A DNA stretch of 21,365 bases, from positions 1 through 21,365 of the forward strand of contig CAZABS010000013.1 of the NCBI GenBank assembly GCA_964483635.1. The letters are read 5' to 3'. The position numbers and the translations under genes were made by a program. This document shows positions 14,615 to 21,334 of this stretch, piece by piece. Origin of the DNA: CAZABS01 sp964483635 (GTDB lineage: Bacteria; Patescibacteriota; Minisyncoccia; Moranbacterales; UBA1568). The notes under the pieces are model-generated. The model did no database searches and had not been told where the DNA came from. It worked only from the letters and a program-made list of their open reading frames with translations. The stretch's first letter is position 1. Each line of letters opens with the position of its first letter.

Positions 14615-14962
14615 ATGACACGCTTTCTTTCCAAAGGAGTGACACTTCGTCAGGAGACGAGTGACTATATAGAAAAACGTCTCAGCCGAGTGGTAAAGCT
14701 TGTTCCTTCAAGTACTCAGTTTGAAGTAGAGATTGAGCGTAACAAAAAAGGTCAGTTTCGAGTCGAAGTGATGGTGCGAACGCCTAGGGCGCTCTATCGT
14801 GTTGAAGAACTGAGTGAAAGTATTGAGGGAAGTGTTGATATCGCCATGGATGAACTTGAAGTTCAGCTGGCAAAAAAGAAAGGGAAAACGCGTGATCTCA
14901 AGCTTCGAGGCAAACGCTCAATAAAGAAGAAACTCGTCGTAGATAAAGCCGCCCGATTTTAA
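14615..14962 (+). CDS. raiA: Ribosome hibernation factor HPF/RaiA (short form)
   Basis: Binds the small ribosomal subunit near the A and P sites in starvation and silences translation. The 115-residue protein has the single beta-alpha-beta-beta-beta-alpha domain: an N-terminal strand and helix (GVTLRQETSDYIEKRLSRV), the middle strands FEVEIERNKKGQFRVEVMVR (about 38-57), and the helix SVDIAMDELEVQLAKKKGK. A basic tail (KLRGKRSIKKK) follows. The dimerisation domain of long HPF is missing, so it is a short HPF/YfiA type; hpf would be an equally valid name. It has its own promoter and terminator and precedes secA. No SD; ACCCTT touches the ATG. Confidence 0.92.
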   Translation: MTRFLSKGVTLRQETSDYIEKRLSRVVKLVPSSTQFEVEIERNKKGQFRVEVMVRTPRALYRVEELSESIEGSVDIAMDELEVQLAKKKGKTRDLKLRGKRSIKKKLVVDKAARF

Positions 14963-14969
14963 GTGAAGG

Positions 14970-14998
14970 AGCTCCGTTGACCGGAGCTTTTCTTATTG
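14970..14998 (+). terminator. raiA terminator overlapping the secA promoter
   Basis: A perfect 7-bp stem (14970-14976 with 14982-14988) and a TTGAC loop are followed by the T-rich TTTTCTTATT. The loop sequence doubles as the -35 box of the secA promoter. Confidence 0.8.
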
Positions 14999-15005
14999 CT
15001 AGAAT
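14977..15005 (+). promoter_or_regulatory. secA promoter with -35 in a terminator loop
   Basis: TTGACC (14977-14982), exactly 17 bases, then TAGAAT (15000-15005) preceded by TG at the extended -10 position. The leader to the ATG at 15042 would be about 30 bases. Confidence 0.7.
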
Positions 15006-15041
15006 GGCTCTATTCAAGCCATTTTTTCCTAATGTGAATGT

Positions 15042-17711
15042 ATGTCTTTTTTTCAAAAAATATTTGGCTCTAATGAGCGTGTCGTCGAAAAAATTCGTCC
15101 CCTAGTATCTACTATAAATGACTCTGAAAAGGACATCCAAAATCTCTCGGATGTAGCCCTCCAAGGAAAGACGAAACAATTTCAAGAGCGACTCGCCAAG
15201 GGTGAATCATTGGATGATCTTCTTCCAGAGGCATTTGCGGTTGTGCGAGAGGCGGCTCGTCGAGTTCTTGGACAACGTCACTATGATGTGCAGCTCCTCG
15301 GTGGTGTAGTGCTTCATCAGGGGAAGATCGCTGAAATGAAAACGGGAGAAGGAAAGACTCTTACGTCAACCCTTCCTATTTACCTCAATGCGTTGGTTGG
15401 AAAGGGTGTTCATGTGGTTACTGTCAACGATTATCTTGCCAAGCGCGATGCAAGCTGGATGGGACAAATTTACCATTTTCTTGGGCTGACAACGGGGTGT
15501 ATTCTCCAACAAGGCATTTCGTATCAGTTTACTCCAGCCGTAATTGATCAAGATGCTGTGTCGGTTGAAATGGCAAACTTGACGGCCGTGGATCGACGCA
15601 CCGCTTACGCACTCGATATTACCTATGGGACGAATAATGAGTTTGGTTTTGATTATCTCCGGGATAACATGGTTCCGGAGCTCTCCGCCAAGGTTCAACG
15701 CGAACTGCACTATGCGATTGTAGACGAAGTTGACTCTATTCTCATCGATGAGGCACGTACCCCGCTCATTATTTCAGCTCCCGATACCGAATCGACAAAA
15801 CTCTACGAGCGTTTCGCGGCCCTTGTACCTCGCTTGGTCATTGAGAGTGATTATACCGTTGATGAGAAGATGAAGGCAGTGACGTTAACGGATACCGGGA
15901 TTGAGAAAATTGAGAAGCTCCTCGGGATGGAAAATATCTATGCCAGTGGCAATGTTCAGTATGTGCACGCTCTCGAGCAATCTCTCAAAGCCAGTATTAT
16001 TTTTCATCGGGATCGCGACTACGTTGTAAAAGATGGTCAAGTGATTATCGTTGATGACTTTACGGGACGACTGATGCCGGGCAGGCGCTATAGTGAAGGG
16101 TTGCATCAAGCGATTGAAGCCAAAGAGCATGTGGCAGTACAGCGTGAGTCCAGGACGCTTGCGACGATTACCTTTCAAAATTATTTTCGGATTTACGATA
16201 AACTGGCTGGTATGACCGGAACCGCTTCGACATCGGCCGAGGAATTTGCAAAGGTATATGAAATAGACGTCGTGGAAATTCCGACCAATCAGCCCATGAT
16301 TCGTGAAGATTATCCTGATGTGATTTACAAGTCAGAGGAAGGAAAATTTCGCGCAATTGCCAAGCGAGTGAAAGAGCTCCATACGTATGGCCAGCCGTTA
16401 CTTATTGGTACTATAGCGATTGAGAAATCAGAATATCTCTCAGTACTTCTTACTCAAGAGGGAGTGCCACATGAAGTCCTAAATGCGAAGAATCATGAAC
16501 GTGAGGCACAAATTATTGCGCACGCTGGCGAAAAAGGCGCAGTAACGATTGCGACGAATATGGCTGGTCGCGGTACTGACATCAAGCTTGGCGTGGGCGT
16601 ACGTGAACTTGGTGGGCTGATGATCATTGGAACCGAGCGACACGAAGCGCGGCGTATCGATAATCAGCTCCGTGGCCGAGCGGGACGACAGGGAGATCCT
16701 GGAAAATCGCAGTTTTATGTATCGCTTGAAGATGAGCTTATGAGACGGTTCGGTGGCGATCGTCTGAAGAGTATGATGACGACACTTGGTCTTCCGGAAG
16801 ATGAACCAATTCAAAATGGCCTTATTTCGAAAACGATTGAATCGGCTCAATCGAAAATTGAAGGCTTTAATTTCGATATTCGAAAACACGTCCTTGAATA
16901 CGATGACGTGATGAACAAACAGCGTGAGGTGATTTACAAAAAACGTCGTGAGTGGCTCGAGACCAAAGAGTATCGAGAAGTTACGCTCCATCTCTTGGGT
17001 GATGAATTTGAGCGTTTAGTGAGTTTTCATTGTGCCGGAAATGAGGGTGAGTGGGGTATAACTGAGATAGTTGCAGAAGCGAATAATCTTTTCCCAACAC
17101 TTGATGAAAAGGTGACACATTCGAAACTTGATCAGATTCGAGATGATCGTTCAAAAACAGAAGCAGAAAAGCGTACTGGGATGACAGAATATCTCATCGG
17201 AGAAGCAAAAAAAGTGTTAGCGAGTCGTGAGGGTGCATTTGGAAAAGATATCTGGAATTCGATTCAAAAAACACTTCTCTTGCAATCGCTTGATACACTC
17301 TGGATGAATCACTTAGACGAAATTGATTATTTGCGCCAAGGAATTGGACTCAGAGGGTATGGTCAGCGCGATCCGCTTATCGAATATAAACGTGAAGCGT
17401 ACGATCTTTTTCTTGGTTTCATGGATAGCGTACGCAAAACCTATCTGGTGTCACTCTTTAAGATTACCCCTCTCCATTCAACCGTGACTCAATCAACCCC
17501 ACGGGCCCTTGAATTTCGTGGAGCATCTGACACAATCGATCAGTTTGGCGCAGCTCGCAGCGCTGGAGCTGGTGAAGGAGAAAGGGGAACAGAGATGATT
17601 GCTCCTCTCCGGAACATGTCAAACGTTGGGAGAAATGACCCGTGTCCGTGTGGGAGTGGTCTCAAGTGGAAACGTTGTGGCATGATCAACAGTCCGGAGC
17701 ATAAAGGCTAG
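15042..17711 (+). CDS. secA: Preprotein translocase ATPase SecA
   Basis: Motor ATPase that drives secretory proteins through SecYEG. The 889-residue protein has Walker A AEMKTGEGKT (97-106), the DEAD-like VDEVDSILIDEARTP, the preprotein cross-linking region, the second motor domain (IATNMAGRGTDIKL, QLRGRAGRQGD), the helical scaffold and wing domains, and a C-terminal SEC-C tail. Two departures from the usual form are visible: about 21 extra residues between GCIL (152-155) and TAYALDITYGTNNE, and a tail with C868, C870 and C879 but Gly at 880 where the fourth zinc ligand (His or Cys) normally stands. A Nudix gene starts one base after its stop. No SD; T precedes the ATG. Confidence 0.97.
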   Translation: MSFFQKIFGSNERVVEKIRPLVSTINDSEKDIQNLSDVALQGKTKQFQERLAKGESLDDLLPEAFAVVREAARRVLGQRHYDVQLLGGVVLHQGKIAEMKTGEGKTLTSTLPIYLNALVGKGVHVVTVNDYLAKRDASWMGQIYHFLGLTTGCILQQGISYQFTPAVIDQDAVSVEMANLTAVDRRTAYALDITYGTNNEFGFDYLRDNMVPELSAKVQRELHYAIVDEVDSILIDEARTPLIISAPDTESTKLYERFAALVPRLVIESDYTVDEKMKAVTLTDTGIEKIEKLLGMENIYASGNVQYVHALEQSLKASIIFHRDRDYVVKDGQVIIVDDFTGRLMPGRRYSEGLHQAIEAKEHVAVQRESRTLATITFQNYFRIYDKLAGMTGTASTSAEEFAKVYEIDVVEIPTNQPMIREDYPDVIYKSEEGKFRAIAKRVKELHTYGQPLLIGTIAIEKSEYLSVLLTQEGVPHEVLNAKNHEREAQIIAHAGEKGAVTIATNMAGRGTDIKLGVGVRELGGLMIIGTERHEARRIDNQLRGRAGRQGDPGKSQFYVSLEDELMRRFGGDRLKSMMTTLGLPEDEPIQNGLISKTIESAQSKIEGFNFDIRKHVLEYDDVMNKQREVIYKKRREWLETKEYREVTLHLLGDEFERLVSFHCAGNEGEWGITEIVAEANNLFPTLDEKVTHSKLDQIRDDRSKTEAEKRTGMTEYLIGEAKKVLASREGAFGKDIWNSIQKTLLLQSLDTLWMNHLDEIDYLRQGIGLRGYGQRDPLIEYKREAYDLFLGFMDSVRKTYLVSLFKITPLHSTVTQSTPRALEFRGASDTIDQFGAARSAGAGEGERGTEMIAPLRNMSNVGRNDPCPCGSGLKWKRCGMINSPEHKG

Positions 17712-17712
17712 T

Positions 17713-18174
17713 ATGAAAACGAAGAAGACTTTTGATCTGAAGAAAGGGGTAGATTTTATAGGTGTCACGTGTGTTTTTTACTGTCATGATGGAAAGGGAA
17801 ATCTGTTGATGCACAAACGAAGCTCACAGTGCCGGGATGAACATGGCCGGTGGGATCCTGGTTCCGGTTCCATGGAACACGGAGAAACGTTTCTGCAAAC
17901 GGTACGTCGTGAAATCAAAGAAGAATATTGTGTGACTCCAAAAAATGTACAGTTTTGGGCAGTCAATAATTCGCTTCGTTGGAATGGAAAAATGAGAACG
18001 CATTGGATTGCTCTTTTGTTTACGGCAGAAGTTGATCCAAAAAAAGTTAACATTGGTGAACCAGAGAAAATGGATGAACTTACTTGGTTTCCGATTCATC
18101 AGCTACCTCGACCACTTCACTCCATGATGAAAAAACATCTGAAAATGATTCGTGAACATGGCGCACAAATATAG
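17713..18174 (+). CDS. Nudix hydrolase 1
   Basis: A 153-residue Nudix-fold protein, expected to hydrolyse a nucleoside diphosphate linked to another group. The Nudix box runs GSMEHGETFLQTVRREIKEE then YCV: the Gly, first Glu and REIKEE metal-binding core are present, but the late box Gly is Cys. The N terminus (DFIGVTCVFYCHDGKGNLLMHKR) and WDPGSGSMEHGE fit general Nudix enzymes; substrate is unknown. It starts one base after the secA stop, so it is probably read from the secA message. It is very diverged from the other three Nudix proteins here, so the cluster is not a recent tandem duplication. Confidence 0.88.
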   Translation: MKTKKTFDLKKGVDFIGVTCVFYCHDGKGNLLMHKRSSQCRDEHGRWDPGSGSMEHGETFLQTVRREIKEEYCVTPKNVQFWAVNNSLRWNGKMRTHWIALLFTAEVDPKKVNIGEPEKMDELTWFPIHQLPRPLHSMMKKHLKMIREHGAQI

Positions 18175-18207
18175 TAAAGAACGAAACTGAATCTCGCCGA
18201 AGATACT

Positions 18208-18627
18208 ATGGAAACGAATAAGCCAAAAGTCGGGGTGGGGGTAATGATTTTCAAAGACGGAAAGGTTCTTTTAGCGAGACGTAAGGGATCGCATGGATCC
18301 GGAGAGTATGCCTTTCCAGGAGGACATCTCGAATATTTGGAGTCCTTTGAGGACTGTGCACGACGTGAAACTCGTGAGGAATGTGGGATTGAGATTCGAG
18401 ACATTCATTTTCAGTTTCTGGCCAATGTGGTTACGTATACTCCCAAGCATTATGTCCATATCGGTCTCGTAGCCGAGTGGGAGCAGGGAGACCCAGTGGT
18501 ACTTGAACCTGAGAAAGCAGAAAAATGGGATTGGTTTGCGCTCGAAAATCTACCACAGCCACTCTTTTTGATGTGCCAATTAGCTGTTGAAAGTCACCAA
18601 ACTGGTAAAAATTATTTTGATGTCTAA
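18208..18627 (+). CDS. Nudix hydrolase 2, NUDT15/MTH2-like
   Basis: A 139-residue Nudix hydrolase. VGVGVMIFKDGKVLLARRKG, GSGEYAFPGGHLEY and the box GGHLEYLESFEDCARRETRE then ECGI follow the layout of NUDT15-type (d)NTP diphosphatases, which clean nucleotide pools or act on modified nucleotides; the late EPEKAEKWDWF segment also matches that group as I recall it. The actual substrate is inference. The gene begins 33 bases after Nudix 1, and its last codons overlap the next start by eight bases. No SD; T precedes the ATG. Confidence 0.88.
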   Translation: METNKPKVGVGVMIFKDGKVLLARRKGSHGSGEYAFPGGHLEYLESFEDCARRETREECGIEIRDIHFQFLANVVTYTPKHYVHIGLVAEWEQGDPVVLEPEKAEKWDWFALENLPQPLFLMCQLAVESHQTGKNYFDV

Positions 18628-19036
18628 AAAACAAACGACATTTTATGCAGGTGGGTTTCTCTATAATCCGAAACGAAAGGAAGTTCTGCTTCATCTGCGG
18701 GATGGGAATACGTCCGTCAACCCACATAAATGGGGTTTTTTTGGAGGAACGAGCGAGGGAAATGAGACACCGCGTGAGTGCTGCTCGAGGGAATGGAAAG
18801 AAGAGCTTGGCATAATAGTGCAGCCAAAAAAGCTGATTCCAGTGTGTGATTATCTCAATACTGATCAAAATACTTGGCGTCACATTTTCATGGTTCGGAG
18901 TGATATGCCAAAGGATCATATGCAACTGGCCGAGGGAGCGGGTTTGGATTGGATACCGATCAATAAAGTGTTTGAGTCTGATTTGACCGATAAGACTGTG
19001 CATGATCTCAGGTTTTTTTTGAAGCAGCAGGAATAG
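18620..19036 (+). CDS. Nudix hydrolase 3
   Basis: A 138-residue Nudix protein. The box GGTSEGNETPRECCSREWKE then ELGI is complete, and KWGFFGGTSEGNE precedes it. The ATG at 18620 overlaps the end of Nudix 2 by eight bases; a longer frame from 18587 has no support and would overlap Nudix 2 deeper. The early part (FLYNPKRKEVLLHLRDGNTSVNPHKWGFF region, residues 14-42) is like Nudix enzymes acting on nucleotide sugars or dNTPs; I cannot choose. Together with Nudix 1 and 2 it forms a tight triplet. Confidence 0.87.
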   Translation: MSKKQTTFYAGGFLYNPKRKEVLLHLRDGNTSVNPHKWGFFGGTSEGNETPRECCSREWKEELGIIVQPKKLIPVCDYLNTDQNTWRHIFMVRSDMPKDHMQLAEGAGLDWIPINKVFESDLTDKTVHDLRFFLKQQE

Positions 19037-19080
19037 TTATTTGTGTTTGGTATTGATTGGAAATACTCAGATTCAAACGT

Positions 19081-20211
19081 ATGCGGCGATCACTCAATTT
19101 CTTTTTTTGGCTTCTCTTCCTCTCCATTTTTGGCCTGATGGTGGGTGGAGTGTGGTATGTCATCCATGAGCACTATGCTCCAGTGACCTTGACGCTGGAA
19201 CAGGCAGTCCTTGTTGGACCGCATGATCGACTTATTATAGATTTTTCCCAATCAATGTCACCCTCAAGCTTCGATGGGAAGATAGCGTTGTCGCCCGATA
19301 TTGCGGTAAACATCCAATGGAAGATGCTCGATACACAGCTGGTTCTCACTCCCAAGACGGCGTGGCCACTTGCGACAAAGTTTTCACTTTTTATCGGACA
19401 GGGGGAAACGAGATATTTTGCAAAGAATTCTTTGGTGTCTTTTCGTGTGACTACCCCAGTCTATCCGACGATCGCTGAAGTGTTCCCAGCCGCAGGTGCT
19501 CAGGATATTCTCCTCGGAATAGAAGATCCACTCCGTGTAACCTTTGACCGTTCAGTGAATGACTTTTACATTGATTTTCGCATTGACCCGAAAGTTTCGG
19601 TGGTATATCAAAATAATCCAGAAAAAACGGTATTCGAAATACTTCCTCAGGATACGCTCCTTTCGAATAACACTTATACGCTTCGTATTTTTGCAAAGTG
19701 GAAAGATGCCGAAGATTCTGCATATCATATGCTTCACGAATCAAGTTTCACAACACTGCCACCAGCCCCAGTTTCTTGGAGTGGTGATCTTTCTCTGCGA
19801 ACGGTCGAGGCTAAGCGATTTACTAAGCCCAGAAAGTCGGAGGGAAAGTACATTGATATTAATCTTCGAAGTCAAGTGATGACGCTTTTTGAGAACGGTG
19901 AGGCAGTGGATGCCTATATTGTATCTTCTGGAAAGCGGGGTATGGATACACCGAAAGGTGAGTTTGCAATTCACAATCAAGCACTTCGTCCATGGTCGAA
20001 AAAATATAGCCTCTACATGCCGTATTGGCAGGCCATTACTCCTGATGGGCAGTTTGGAATTCACGAGCTTCCGGAATGGCCGGGTGGCTATAAAGAGGGA
20101 GCCAATCATCTTGGAACCCCAGTTTCTCATGGGTGCGTCAGACTTGGAATTGGCCCAGCCAAACGGGTGTATGAGTGGGCGACTATTGGGACACCAGTCG
20201 TGATATACTAG
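19081..20211 (+). CDS. Membrane-anchored L,D-transpeptidase (YkuD) with Ig-like domains
   Basis: Forms 3-3 cross-links in peptidoglycan or attaches proteins to it, outside the membrane. The 376-residue protein has an N-terminal signal anchor (about residues 5-27), two Ig-like (Big_5-type) domains (about 30-130 and 133-230; FSQSMSPSSF and FDRSVNDFYI mark them), and a C-terminal YkuD domain starting KYIDINLRSQVMTLF. The catalytic motif SHGCVRLG gives H350, C352 and R354, all present; upstream IHELPEWPGG carries the other conserved His. The ATG at 19081 is used; a TTG at 19057 would add eight residues. It complements the mur genes and ftsW. No SD. Confidence 0.93.
   Translation: MRRSLNFFFWLLFLSIFGLMVGGVWYVIHEHYAPVTLTLEQAVLVGPHDRLIIDFSQSMSPSSFDGKIALSPDIAVNIQWKMLDTQLVLTPKTAWPLATKFSLFIGQGETRYFAKNSLVSFRVTTPVYPTIAEVFPAAGAQDILLGIEDPLRVTFDRSVNDFYIDFRIDPKVSVVYQNNPEKTVFEILPQDTLLSNNTYTLRIFAKWKDAEDSAYHMLHESSFTTLPPAPVSWSGDLSLRTVEAKRFTKPRKSEGKYIDINLRSQVMTLFENGEAVDAYIVSSGKRGMDTPKGEFAIHNQALRPWSKKYSLYMPYWQAITPDGQFGIHELPEWPGGYKEGANHLGTPVSHGCVRLGIGPAKRVYEWATIGTPVVIY
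20201..20209 (+). promoter_or_regulatory. Extended -10 promoter, apparently leaderless, for MTH1-like Nudix
   Basis: TGA then TATACT (20204-20209), six bases before the ATG at 20216. The hexamer overlaps the last codons of the L,D-transpeptidase (the TAC codon and the start of the TAG stop), so coding constraint may explain part of it. No good -35 at normal spacing. Confidence 0.5.
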
Positions 20212-20215
20212 CGCT

Positions 20216-20680
20216 ATGACACGCAAATTCCTCACCCTGTGTATCCCCGTTCGTGAAGGTCAGGTGCTCTTGGGCATGAAAAAGCGGGGATTTGGAGCAG
20301 GGAAATGGAATGGTTTTGGCGGAAAACTTGAGCCAGGCGAAACCATTGAAGAGGCTGCTAAACGCGAAACGCTTGAAGAATGTGGAATAACTATAGACGA
20401 TATGGAAGAGGTGGGTATACACGAGTTTGTCTTTCGTGATACACCAGACGAACTACTCGAAGTACACGTGTTTCGAGTAATGAGTTTTACCGGCGATCCT
20501 CTCGAGACTGAAGAAATGAGACCACAGTGGTTTTCGAACGATACGCTTCCGCTTGAGAAAATGTGGGCTGATGATGAGTTTTGGTTCCCTCTCTTTTTGT
20601 CCGGAAAAAGGCTTCGCGGAAAATTTTTTTTTGATCAAGCGGGACAGGTATTGGAAAAAACACTTCAAATTGTTGATTAA
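20216..20680 (+). CDS. Nudix hydrolase 4, MTH1 (NUDT1)-like 8-oxo-dGTP diphosphatase
   Basis: Expected to hydrolyse oxidised purine dNTPs such as 8-oxo-dGTP to monophosphates and keep them out of DNA. The 154-residue protein has the MTH1 hallmark KKRGFGAGKWNGFGGKLEPG followed by ETIEEAAKRETLEECGI, a complete Nudix box, and matches human MTH1 there at most positions I can recall. The tail contains EMRPQWFSNDTLPLEKMWADD, also MTH1-like in layout (Trp and Asp residues near the substrate pocket). It begins four bases after the L,D-transpeptidase stop and may also have its own leaderless promoter. Confidence 0.93.
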   Translation: MTRKFLTLCIPVREGQVLLGMKKRGFGAGKWNGFGGKLEPGETIEEAAKRETLEECGITIDDMEEVGIHEFVFRDTPDELLEVHVFRVMSFTGDPLETEEMRPQWFSNDTLPLEKMWADDEFWFPLFLSGKRLRGKFFFDQAGQVLEKTLQIVD

Positions 20681-20691
20681 ATTAATCTTCT

Positions 20692-21177
20692 ATGCAAGAA
20701 CAAGACATTCATACTGCTCTAAATTGGGTTGTCGCTATTCTTGAGCGGCATGGGAAACAATTTCAGCTTACTGGAGGAATCGCGGCTCGTTCGTATGGTT
20801 CACCTAGGCCGCTGACAGATATTGATCTTGATGTTGAGACGGGTACATTTCAGAGTATCTTACCGGAACTCGGGAAGCATATCATCTTCGGTCCAGGTCA
20901 AGCAGAAGCAGAGGATTGGAGTAACTATCTTCTCACGCTTGAATTTGATGGCGTTCGTATTAATCTTGCTGAATCGTCAACACGTATTTTTGATCGGGAA
21001 CAATCGGTGTGGACCGAATGGCCCATTGATTTTTCTGCTTCGACTACGGTGACGCTTTTTGGGTTGCAACTTCCAGTCATTCCGCGCGAACGTTTGGTAG
21101 CTTATAAAAAGGTGCTCGATCGAGAACAAGATAAGATAGATATCGCGGCCATGGAGAACCATGGTCTCTCGGGCTAA
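20692..21177 (+). CDS. Nucleotidyltransferase-fold protein (161 aa)
   Basis: The N-terminal half has the minimal nucleotidyltransferase pattern: GGIAARSYGSPRPLTDIDLDVE (shown whole here as GGIAARSYGS then PRPLTDIDLDVE), giving the Gly-Gly turn and the two catalytic-type Asp residues in DIDLD, with a possible third acidic residue on the later strand (LLTLEFDGVRINL). This fold includes aminoglycoside adenylyltransferases, AbiEii-type toxins and antitoxin MNT proteins; substrate is unknown. The C terminus (PRERLVAYKKVLDREQDKIDIAAM) is the helical end common in the AbiEii/DUF1814-like branch. No HEPN or AbiEi partner lies beside it in this window. It follows Nudix 4 by 11 bases. Confidence 0.7.
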   Translation: MQEQDIHTALNWVVAILERHGKQFQLTGGIAARSYGSPRPLTDIDLDVETGTFQSILPELGKHIIFGPGQAEAEDWSNYLLTLEFDGVRINLAESSTRIFDREQSVWTEWPIDFSASTTVTLFGLQLPVIPRERLVAYKKVLDREQDKIDIAAMENHGLSG

Positions 21178-21209
21178 TAATTGGGAGTTCTCCCTTGCCT
21201 TTTTCTTTC
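21153..21209 (+). terminator. Possible weak terminator after the nucleotidyltransferase gene
   Basis: GGAGAAC (21153-21159) can pair with GTTCTCC (21187-21193), or GGGA (21183-21186) with TCCC (21191-21194), followed by the T-rich CTTGCCTTTTTCTTTCT. The two pairings exclude each other and the tail is interrupted. Confidence 0.3.
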
Positions 21210-21223
21210 TAACCTCCTATACT
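21195..21223 (+). promoter_or_regulatory. Promoter for the tRNA-like element and tRNA-Ala
   Basis: TTGCCT (21195-21200), exactly 17 bases, then TATACT (21218-21223). The start should be near 21230, about 24 bases before the tRNA-like element and 75 before the tRNA, so both would be on one transcript. Confidence 0.65.
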
Positions 21224-21253
21224 GCTTCTGTTTCGAAATCTCTGTCACGTTTT

Positions 21254-21290
21254 GGGCCTGTAGTAAAGTGGTATTACGCAGCACAGGCCC
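21254..21290 (+). ncRNA. tRNA-like miniature element (acceptor-like stem plus D-arm only)
   Basis: GGGCCTG (21254-21260) pairs perfectly over 7 bp with CAGGCCC (21284-21290). Inside lie TA, a D-arm GTAAAGTGGTATTAC (4-bp stem, GG in the loop) and GCAGCA. Bases 21261-21283 are identical to 21312-21334 in the following tRNA, covering positions 8 to 31, yet anticodon loop, 3' anticodon strand, variable loop and T-arm are missing and the acceptor-like stem has a different but fully paired sequence. Either a deleted tRNA gene or a functional small RNA. Confidence 0.55.
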
Positions 21291-21334
21291 CGTTAAATCA
21301 AAATGGGCTCATAGTAAAGTGGTATTACGCAGCA
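21261..21334 (+). repeat. 23-base direct repeat shared by tRNA-like element and tRNA-Ala
   Basis: Copies at 21261-21283 and 21312-21334 are identical, 51 bases apart. Similarity stops at both ends: the flanking acceptor strands differ in their last three bases (CTG against TCA), and the anticodon loop occurs only in the second copy. Confidence 0.95.

Noticed and set aside
21149..21164. Two CCATGG palindromes near the end of the nucleotidyltransferase gene
   Set aside because: Within coding sequence and short; no further structure supports a site.
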